Assembly: GCA_900660155.1 (NCBI GenBank)
Contig: CABFPE010000743.1
Span: 225,225-267,315 of the forward strand
Source of the DNA: Hofstenia miamia
Lineage: Eukaryota > Xenacoelomorpha > Acoela > Hofsteniidae
Direction: 5' to 3'
Length of the DNA: 42,091 nucleotides
The translations under genes were made by a program, and so were the position numbers. How positions within the stretch are numbered: the first letter of the stretch is position 1; each line of letters starts with the position of its first letter. The notes under the pieces were generated by a model. That model was not told the DNA's origin and ran no database searches. It worked only from the letters and a program-made list of their open reading frames with translations. This document shows, one piece after another, positions 34,701-42,091 of this stretch.

Positions 34701-36009
34701 CATGGTACCAGCAAACTGACTGAGATGAACATGGACTGGAACCAAATCCAATACGATTGAATAAGAATGGAAACCTTTAAATGGCGCATTAACTTAACAC
34801 CATCTCGCAGGTCGAATTGGTTATTGTGACGAAATGTTATCAAGCAATCAATCGAACGGATATTAGTGAGTATGGTAACAAAGGCGGTTTAGGGTTAGGG
34901 TGATTTATTTTTGTCCGCAAATTGTAAACTGGGACTAATCACGGTGATAGAAGCAATTCGTAGCAACAATATTGGAGATGTTCTATTGATAAAAATTCGC
35001 TTGTCTGAAATTATGCAAACACTATTGCCATTAAGTTTATTGACAACCAAGAGACGCCTTTGTTCTCATGATGCCAATAATGATTCATTCGATTGAAAAC
35101 ACCGGCTTTTTAATTATCGACAAGTAGAACTACGGCTTAAGTAGAAAAAGTATATTAGCAGCAATCACGAAAGATTTTACATAACAATTGACGTACTCCT
35201 ATATTTAAACGATGATAAAATTAAGTCAACATTAACTGTATACGATAACAATTAAAAATTCCATCCTGGTTCATTAAATTCAAATTCACAACGGCGACAA
35301 TTAAATTTATTTGGATTTCTGATTGCGTGCAGTAATATAAATAGTACGTACTGATTCCCATGGAATAAGTCTAAACGCTATCAGCATTAATCACCCGACC
35401 GCTTATTGGTTGATCAAGACAGTTAACAACCATTTGAAAGTAACAACATTTTGTCTGGAAAATCATACGATTTGGTGCGCAGTTGGACTTTTGGGTGATA
35501 AATAGTTTGTAATAGATTTCTTATTCAAAGATCCAGGGGAAACCTGTACGATAACGATAAAGTTATCGCATTCATTTCAAAACATGTCATAGGATAGAAT
35601 GTTCATGTCATACTAAATGCACTAAGTTACATGCGTCAAAGAACGCTCCAGTTCACCAGGTTTGTCAACTATTTAGGAATAAATAATGCATTCATATAGT
35701 TTAGGTCAAAATCCACAGATCCATTATGTAAAAATAAAGTATTGCAAATAATAAGCACTAATTGATTAGAAAATCTTTGTGACTGCACATTTGTTTGAAA
35801 AGAATTAATTGCACTTATAGAAAAACAATCCAATTTTATACACAATTCAAATATAGAAACATCTGATTAAACATACCTTATGTAATTTATCAGAGCTATT
35901 CCCCTGTCCGAATACTGACTGATGAGAACCCCAACAAGCAGTGCAGAGATCGAGATGAAGCGAGCATACAAACTTGTTTCGCACAACTTCTACACCAGGG
36001 ATTTCTTGG
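31710..36009. repeat. Duplicated block, copy 2 of 25091-29351
   Basis: Matches 25091-29351 almost throughout and then continues past the point where the first contig stopped, completing exon A and its upstream sequence. Apart from exon A at its right end no gene is supported. The short frames at 33855-34052, 34625-34843 and 34911-35096 are exact duplicates of frames in the first copy and look like chance. Confidence 0.92.
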
Positions 36010-36073
36010 ACATACAACTTGTCTTTAATTGGTACCTTGCAAAGAAAACATTTTTCTTTACCGAAACCCATTT
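35877..36073 (-). CDS. Exon A, N-terminal Cys/His cluster of the same gene
   Basis: A 197-bp exon between acceptor TTTTTTTTAG (AG at 36075-36074) and donor AAG|GTATGT (GT at 35876-35875). It leaves in phase 0, matching the phase-0 entry of exon B, and both exons carry the same strong donor sequence. Numbering from the Met at 36071, Cys8, Cys11, Cys36, His39, Cys43, Cys46 and His50 form a C-x2-C / C-x2-H / C-x2-C / H pattern that probably binds zinc. The ATG is only two bases into the exon and has G at +4. It could be the start codon after an untranslated first exon, or an internal Met. Joined to exon B, the Cys/His clusters would sit in the first 140 residues of the protein. The family is not recognised. 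Confidence 0.8.
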
Positions 36074-36596
36074 CTAAAAAAAAGAGTTTAACCTCGAAAT
36101 TCTTTCAATTTAATACTAACATAAAGAATTTACAATTACTTCAATCTGATGTATAGGTAAATATTAATGTAAGTTTGAATCCATTACCTGAAAATCGTTT
36201 ATTGAGAGATGAGTTCATATATTTTGGAAATATATATGCTAAACGTTTACAATGACACAAGAGATAAGAGTATTAGCTTACTGTAAATATTTTGAAAATC
36301 TTGTTGATTAAGATTACTGATGCGCTTCTAAACATGCGCATTGTCAAACTTTCATTGCAGACGGAAATTAAACGCGCGGCAGATTTTGCAAAGAAATTAG
36401 TGTATTTTACAAATGCAATATAGAATTTCTAATTCCCTTCGACTAAAAATAGATTGACAATCACACACACACACTGTTACTGTTGTATTCAAATTTCATA
36501 TATTTATATGCAGTCCCCAAATCCCTTTACCAACGAACAAAATTTGGAAACACTACACCACTAGGTATTAGTACTCATTGTTGCCTAATATAAAGT
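36074..36596. other. Upstream non-coding sequence of exon A
   Basis: No coding signal. Contains a (CA)n run at 36462-36474. It may hold the promoter and first exon of the minus-strand gene, but no core promoter element can be claimed. Confidence 0.45.
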
Positions 36597-36850
36597 ATGA
36601 AACAAGATTTGAAACAAGGCTCTCATGTTATTAATGTGGTAATCACACCTGTTTTTTATATGTTCAAGGAAATGATGTCGGGGACCACGTTTGTCGATTT
36701 TGTAAATTCTATTTTTGACGCAAAATCCTCAGCTGCTGGATTAGAGAGGTATTCCCCAACGATGAGTCTTATGTATGGAAAACTGAGCAAACTCTTGGGA
36801 GTGAGAAGGCTGGAAAGATGGCATTTCTATTCCGTCAGCTGAACCGTTGA
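36597..36850 (+). pseudogene. hAT transposase C-terminal fragment with one frameshift
   Basis: The frame from 36597 contains A-K-S-S-A-A-G-L-E-R-Y, then M-Y-G-K-L-S-K-L-L-G. This matches the C-terminal dimerisation region of hAT transposases (S-S-A-x-x-E-R-x-F-S, then K-L-R-x-x-L-G). After about 36800 the family pattern continues only in another frame, as E-K-A-G-K-M-A-F-L-F-R-Q-L-N, and stops at TGA 36848-36850. One small indel near 36800 therefore broke the gene. The N-terminal DNA-binding and catalytic parts are absent. It sits about 0.5 kb upstream of exon A on the opposite strand and is unrelated to that gene. Confidence 0.75.
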
Positions 36851-37563
36851 ACTTTACTTCATAATTTATTAATTATTTCATAAATTATTTAATTTAACAC
36901 ATTTTAAACATAGTTACATTGCTGTGCAAAAGTTCACGGACCCGGACATTTAACTTGAAAGAATTTTTTACAATGATGAACACAATGGCTTTGATATTTT
37001 GCAATTGGGTTAATTTTAACATTGTGAATTGAAATTTCTTCTCAAAGTTTATATATGAAATTGTATTATTTAAAATCAGCCAAATTAAATTACATGTTGG
37101 ACTTCAAATTTATTTGAGTGAATAAAGATAATTGGAGAATATTTTTATAATTGTGTCGTATATAAAAACATGAGTACATTGCGGGCAACTTACTATCTAG
37201 CTCTTCTATCCACATCCAAAAATATGTGCATAGATGCATAAATCACAATATAATGGACTAGTGACATTAAATGTAGTTTTAGCAAGAAATCAATTTGCAC
37301 TAGCTACTGAGAATGAAATTTTTTAGCATGCAACCAATAAATTCCAAATTTAAATGTAAATGCAAGTGGATTTAGGTTATAATATAAGTTGTCATTAATG
37401 ACTAAAGATCAAATTAGATATAGTTTCACCATAATGGCCTAAAAACTTTTAAAGTAATTTGGCAGCACAAGGATTATTAACATTGTTTAAATAAGAAAAC
37501 GATAACTGATTATACATTCTTCTAGGCAACGGCTAGACAGAGTTGAAATTGGACTGATTTTGT
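36851..37563. other. AT-rich stretch, no gene seen
   Basis: Includes CTGTGCAAAAGTTCACGG near 36922. That looks like a transposon terminal repeat, but no mirrored partner was found. Confidence 0.45.
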
Positions 37564-37650
37564 GGGCCCAAGCCCAGCCTGACCCCATGCAGTTTGGGCC
37601 CAAGCCCAGCCCATTTCAAAATACCAATTATTCGGCCCAAGCCCGGCAAA
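37564..37650. repeat. GC-rich GGGCCCAAGCCC repeats
   Basis: GGGCCCAAGCCCAGCC occurs at 37564 and again at 37596, and a variant CGGCCCAAGCCCGGC at 37633. They stand out sharply from the AT-rich surroundings. Such motifs are common in subterminal regions of non-autonomous hAT elements, but no paired ends are seen here. Confidence 0.7.
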
Positions 37651-37710
37651 AAAATTTTTGTTTTTCACCAATGATAGTGCCTTTTGCCTCATAGAGGCCC
37701 ATTAGAGCCT

Positions 37711-37800
37711 TACGGGACCGGGCCAAGATTATATTCTTTTGTCGGGACCGGGACCAAACTTACAGTTTGTGTCGGGACTGGGACCGAAACATTTCATTTC
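37711..37800. repeat. Three tandem 30-bp units, CGGGACCGGGACC core
   Basis: Units start at 37711, 37741 and 37771 with exact 30-bp spacing. The cores are CGGGACCGGGCC, CGGGACCGGGACC and CGGGACTGGGACC, followed by diverged AT-rich halves. A related isolated copy (CGGGACTGGGTCGGGACC) is at about 38642-38659. Confidence 0.8.
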
Positions 37801-39392
37801 AGCTTCAAAACTATTTCATTAAGTTTTTTAATGAATAAGTTCATCTAAAAGTTCTATCTAGGTAACCTGCAAAAATTATTTTGCAAACGCAGACATTACT
37901 TCTCCAGTATTCACTTTAATGTATTTAATCTAGTTAATAGCTGGATTACAACTGCTGATATTCCGACGCCAGATTTTAAGTTTGATGGTTTGAACTTTTG
38001 GAAAAAATTCTCCATATCGTGACCTTGCCGTTATTGCAAGATGTACACAAATACATATATTTAAAAAAAATTTCGCTAAAGCCAAACATAATTACTCCTT
38101 TATTATGATGTGTCAACTGATATTTGTGTTTGAATGTCTTTTTGCAACTGAAAAACTTTCGAATTTTGAGCTTCGACTCCAACATAGAAAAATACAATCG
38201 TTCAAGTTGCTTGATTTGTAAGAGGCCTCTCAAATTTCAAGTGAAAATATTATAGATTACACTTTCATTATTATAAACAGCTTCGGTAAAAATTATTACT
38301 AAGTTCAATAAAAAGCTGAAGTCAAATTACCTCTTTAAAAACCTGAACAATTCAATTTAGAGTAAATCATTGAGAGATTCCAAAAAGTAACTAATTATCA
38401 TTCTAATTGCAAACCTGTAGATTGCTGAAACTATAAACATTTTTTGAATTTAGATTTTCATGAAACTTAAAAGCGACTGCAGGTAAATTGCCGTCCCCGG
38501 CCTGCCGGTAGTCGATTCTACCTCTGGTTTGCAAGGCATTGCTTTTTAACAATAGACTTTTCAAGCTGTTTTAATGTTTCTTAATTAGTTTGGTGGTGGT
38601 CATGCAACCGGACGGTTCAGGACCACATTTTTCAAAATGTTCGGGACTGGGTCGGGACCAAATCTCGGGATAAGTAACAACGATTTATCAATATTTTTAA
38701 GCTCGATATATTTTATTATTAACTTCCCATGGCAAAACTTAACTGCCAATTTTGCACTGAAATCGATGATTGCAATTATCCGTTTGCATGTAAATAAACC
38801 TTGAGAAAAGGAAACCACAAGAGCATTTATATTCTGCTACTCTTTTATCCACTACACTCACGAAAAATGAATTCTATATGAAGATGACATTCGGATTTAT
38901 TTCAATTTGCATATATATTTTTACACATTCTACAAAACTATGGGAGTTTCACTAAAAAATTTGACAAGCTTTTACACGAATTACATTTAAAATGTTATTA
39001 ATTTATTTTACTAAAACAATTTTTGTAATGTTTTAAGGAAAAAATGTCAATATTTCGTCACTGTAAAAATAATACTATTTTTTGAAGCAAGCCCCCTCTT
39101 AAAATATTGCAACCTCCTGCTGAGTACTATGCCCTACGGCAAGGTATCATATATGTCACATTTCAAAAGTTCGTCCTACCGCCATCACTAATTTAGTAGT
39201 AGAAGTATTGCCACAACAAATTATTTCCAGGATTGTAATCGTCCTTTTTATCGTTTAGGGAACATATCACTTCTTATATATTACTAAAATTCTCTGCCAA
39301 CTTACATCAGCACAAAGTGGAATTTTCATAAATGATCTTTGCTTGTAGCAGACAAAATTTAGATGTTAGAAGTATTGCAACAGCCAACAATG
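37801..39392. other. Non-coding stretch with scattered repeat debris
   Basis: No supported gene. A GC-rich patch near 38484-38515 (CCGTCCCCGGCCTGCCGG) and the isolated GGGACC motif near 38650 suggest more repeat-element remains. Confidence 0.45.
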
Positions 39393-39520
39393 CAGGGCTG
39401 GTCAAACTTAAAGAGAATGTTTTTTTGCTATTTGCAAAGTTGAAGTTTTCAAGTGAATTTTTTCTTGTATTTCAACTAAAAATTAAAGCATTAGGCCCAA
39501 ATTGCTATGTCGAAAATCCG
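39393..39520 (+). mobile_element. hAT-like element terminus
   Basis: CAGGGCTGGTCAAACTT at 39393-39409 has the form of hAT terminal repeats (CAGGG-TGG-CAAACT). About 100 bp inward come GGCCCAAATTGC and CCGGCCCAAACC, the G/C-rich inner motifs often seen in these elements. The 8 bp before it, CAACAATG, would be one side of the target duplication. No second terminus or matching 8-mer was found downstream, so only one end is claimed. Confidence 0.45.
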
Positions 39521-40997
39521 GCCCAAACCAATTCCAACTCTGCTGTTCAACTACGTGATTGCTAGCAAGAAAAGTTGCAAAATCACGTCACATCGCTAAT
39601 TATCTCGGTGGTTAGACGTGCGATTTTACCAAAATGTGACAGAACACGCGTGACCAATCACATAGTCTTACTGTAGCATTACGTAAAGGTCATTTTTAAA
39701 AATTTCTTCCAAATAGTAGACGAACATATTTTCAGCACTAAAAGTGATAGACCAAAGTGGTAAACAAACCACTTATTGCAACCGTGAGAAAACATAAATC
39801 CACATTGAAAATATTGGTAAAGTATAAATTACTGTTATTTATTGGAAATATCTGCTAATTTTTCACTTGGAAAATACCAATTTCCCTATCACAATCCACA
39901 TAGCTTCAGGAGTAAACAATGCTTTAATACAAATAAGTAAAATCTCTGAATCATCAAACAATGCAACAAGGAGAAAATATTTGTCATTTATGTCCAGTTT
40001 TAACTAATTTTCAATATTGATATTCTACAAACCACAAGATTTGAGAAAGTTTACCTGTAAGTGCGCAATTTTTCATAAATGTGAATGGAATTCAAAAGAA
40101 TAAATAAATGATAACAGTGTGAACATATTTATCTAATATGTGTAAAAAAACTTATAAATTAAATAAAATCAGTAAACATACAATTGTATGAAATTACAGA
40201 TTAACAAAAGTTCCCAGCAAACACGTAACATCATTAATCTGTGCACAGCCGCAAGCATAAAAGTAGTAAAATCACCAAAATCAATTTCTAATGTTCTAGT
40301 TAAAACTACAAAATTAAATAAGCGAAATAATAAATTTCAAAATTGCGAAACTAATTTGCTTTTGTAAAAGGCTATGGAAATGAAGAAATGTTAAAATCAA
40401 TATTGGAAAATGTAAATATTTGAAGCAGGATTTTATTGCATTGAATAATGTCGTACCCGCCCCGCCATGTCCTAATTCATCATTCTAATCCTTTCATATT
40501 GTTTGTGATCAAGATTCCCATTTCACTCATGGATCCGGATGTATGGTCTGAAGGAATCTTGATTCGATACTATCGTCTCAGTGATTATGAGCACAAACAG
40601 TTTGGTTTTTTGTCCCTACTGTTGCTCCTTGTCGGGTTGAGTACCTGTCCCACCTGCTTTCTTTAGTTCTTGCAAATGCTCAAAGCCGTGTCTTTAAATT
40701 TTCATTAATTAAAAAAAACCTGGCTTGATGCTGCTGTTGCTGACAGTTGTTTTTCCTAACTACTCTTAAAGCTCTTTCACGTATGTCGCACCCCGTGGTC
40801 GTAATGATGGTGTTCTCATCCTTGATTTCTGTTGTAACTGCGCTGTTGTTCTCAGTGACCATATAATTTCTTTGCTCTGTTTACAGCCTTTCTTCCAACA
40901 GTCCTTTTCGAGTAGTAATTTCTGATTTATCATCTATGCTTAAGTATGTCCATGACCAGTCTATTTTTCTCTTATCAACTTGGATTTTCTACGCAGG
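39521..40997. other. AT-rich stretch, possible decayed LINE to the right
   Basis: No gene is supported between 39521 and 40440. From about 40440 to 40997 base composition rises in C and T on the plus strand. Minus-strand frames such as 40680-40862 (Gln-rich near the end) may belong to the same decayed LINE as the next entry, but no diagnostic motif is visible. Confidence 0.4.
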
Positions 40998-41827
40998 CTA
41001 ATTTCTCGTTTGTGGTGCTTCAATCTTTCTAATGTTTGTTAGAACTCTCTTCACTAATGACTCATGAGTCTGCTGCCTTAGAACTTTTTGCGCCACTATT
41101 CTCTTGAACAAACTGTATTATCGCTTACGACCAGCTGCCTGGTCTATCAGCAACTTTAGCTTTTCTCTTGCAGTTTCTATAGTCTTCCCTTTACCTACCC
41201 TGCACCTGTCCTGCACCGCCTTACTTGTCCTGATCTTCCCGATTTGCTGCCTAATCTTTGCCACTTTATTCTCAATTCTTCTCTCCCATGCTGGATTTCT
41301 GTCTCCCTTATCTTTTTGTCGCCCTTTCTTCATGTCCATGCCTACATTCTTCAGCACTTCCCATGCGCCTGCATACAGTAAGCCATTTACTTCTGTGATA
41401 CTCCTAGCATCTATCCGTCCAAAACTTTATTGACCTTTGCTGTCTCTACTGCTATCTTGCTTTTCTTAACTCCTCTTGGAACTGGCAACCTAGCTCTCTC
41501 ATCCAACTGTAACTTTCGCACTTGTCCTGCAAGCCTCTCCTCTGTAACTTCTAATCCCGTTCCTGCCTTCCTCCATTCTTCCAACATTCTCTTTCTGTAA
41601 CCCCTCTCATTTGGCCTGCTTCTTCTGTAACACTCCAATGCTGTCATCTTCTGTTCATCCGTCCATTTATGCCGTTGTCCATTGGTCTGTGTGGATCCTA
41701 TGCTGCAGCTTCTCGAGTCCACACTCCTGATTGTGAAGTACGCCTGTTGTCCGAAGATTCTTAGCACCCTCTGACTATTGAAGGCTTGCCGGGGACTAAG
41801 GGCCTTTGCTCTTTCATGCCTTGTCAT
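40998..41827 (-). mobile_element. N-terminal part of a LINE polyprotein, frameshifted
   Basis: On the minus strand, from Met at 41827, the protein contains K-W-T-D-E-Q-K-M-T-A-L-E-C-Y and then R-G-Y-R-K-R-M-L-E-E-W. This is a Myb/SANT-like block. It is followed by L-A-G-Q-V-R-K-L. After a frameshift near 41413 it continues as V-N-G-L-L-Y-A-G-A and N-P-A-W-E-R-R-I-E-N-K-V, then an in-frame stop near 41118 and read-through similarity to about 40998. This order (W-T-rich block, V-N-x-L-x-Y-A-A, P-x-W-x-x-R-L-E-x-K-I) is known from the N-terminal region of certain animal LINE polyproteins ahead of the reverse transcriptase. The reverse transcriptase itself is not in the window. The assignment rests on remembered family pattern. 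Confidence 0.6.
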
Positions 41828-41850
41828 CAGTGATCAGGATTGTGTTTGAT

Positions 41851-41993
41851 TTTGGACTCCCATTGTCCTAAGCAGTTACAAACCAAGGCTTAAGAGACCT
41901 TCCTGCCCCATGAGCTTTCATTTTGGACTGCCCTTGTCCTAGGAAGTTGCCAACCAAGGCTTTAGAGTGCTTCCTACCATGTGAGCTAAGTCA
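41851..41993. repeat. Two imperfect 71-bp tandem units
   Basis: TTGGACTCCCATTGTCCTA (from about 41852) and TTGGACTGCCCTTGTCCTA (from about 41923) begin two units that stay aligned through ACCAAGGCTT and CATGAGCT / CATGTGAGCT. They lie just upstream of the LINE N-terminal frame on the minus strand, so they may be part of its 5' leader. Confidence 0.8.
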
Positions 41994-41995
41994 TA

Positions 41996-42070
41996 GTTTT
42001 GTAACCACGATCACATTTACTTAACCTCAGCTTACAAATCTGCGTCTTTACCAACTGGGCTCTTTGCCCA
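41996..42070 (-). mobile_element. tRNA-like head, possible SINE or LINE 5' leader
   Basis: On the minus strand, GAGCCCAGTTGG (42062-42051) resembles a pol III A box as in tRNA D arms. GTGGTTACAAAAC (42008-41996) resembles a B box with about three mismatches. Spacing is about ten bases longer than in a tRNA. It is flanked by an ATT repeat at the window edge. Too degenerate for a tRNA gene; a tRNA-derived SINE relic is a possible reading. Confidence 0.3.
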
Positions 42071-42071
42071 C

Positions 42072-42091
42072 ATTATTATTATTATTATTAT
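42072..42091. repeat. (ATT)n microsatellite at the window edge
   Basis: At least six ATT units running off the end of the window. Confidence 0.9.

Noticed and set aside
36918..36945. CTGTGCAAAAGTTCACGG resembling a mariner terminal repeat
   Set aside because: No mirrored partner or TA-flanked second end was found in the window.
1..42091. CRISPR arrays, bacterial operons or phage-defence systems
   Set aside because: No regularly spaced repeats with unique spacers, no ribosome-binding-site pattern and no such genes; the splice sites and LINEs indicate an animal genome.

Overview
The window looks like nuclear DNA of an AT-rich invertebrate animal. It has GT-AG introns in a minus-strand gene, relics of non-LTR retrotransposons (LINEs), an intact Tc1/mariner-type DNA transposon, hAT debris and microsatellites, and no operon-like gene packing. 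I cannot name the species. The sequence is a draft scaffold of at least five contigs: 1-12724, 13725-18745, 18747-29351, 30352-31708 and 31710-42091. They are joined by two runs of exactly 1000 N and two single-N joins. Much of the apparent repetition is the same locus assembled twice, probably as two haplotypes: 5517-11675 recurs at 13725-18426, and 24562-29351 recurs at 30352-36009.

Layout. 1-3500: decayed LINE reverse transcriptase pieces in both orientations, with a probable terminal exon of a minus-strand gene between them (1844-2238). 3600-4000: two further candidate minus-strand exons. 4000-11140: no recognisable intact gene; this includes a MITE-like hAT element (10143-10523) and a 17-base stretch matching the Nextera transposon adapter (10590-10606). 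11143-12555: a complete 1413-bp DD37D Tc1/mariner-superfamily element with an intact 377-residue transposase. 13725-19266: second assembly of the same locus, ending in two internally deleted derivatives of that transposon. 20625-23946: a very large internal exon (1107 codons) of an unrecognised cysteine-rich, acidic protein. 24000-35900: its intron, assembled twice and in part three times. 35877-36073: the preceding exon, which carries a Cys/His cluster; a truncated duplicate stops at the gap at 29351. 36000-42091: hAT transposase remains, GC-rich short tandem repeats, a hAT-like terminus, and a frameshifted LINE N-terminal segment beside a 71-bp tandem repeat and a tRNA-like, ATT-repeat edge.

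The one host gene with good support runs on the minus strand from about 36.07 kb leftward. Exon A (35877-36073) ends in phase 0 and exon B (20625-23946) starts in phase 0. Exon B ends in phase 1, which fits candidate exon C (3956-3996) or exon E (1844-2238, carrying a stop codon). The gene may therefore span most of the window, with the transposons and duplicated contigs lying in its introns. I do not recognise the protein family. No CRISPR array, rRNA or intact tRNA gene was seen.
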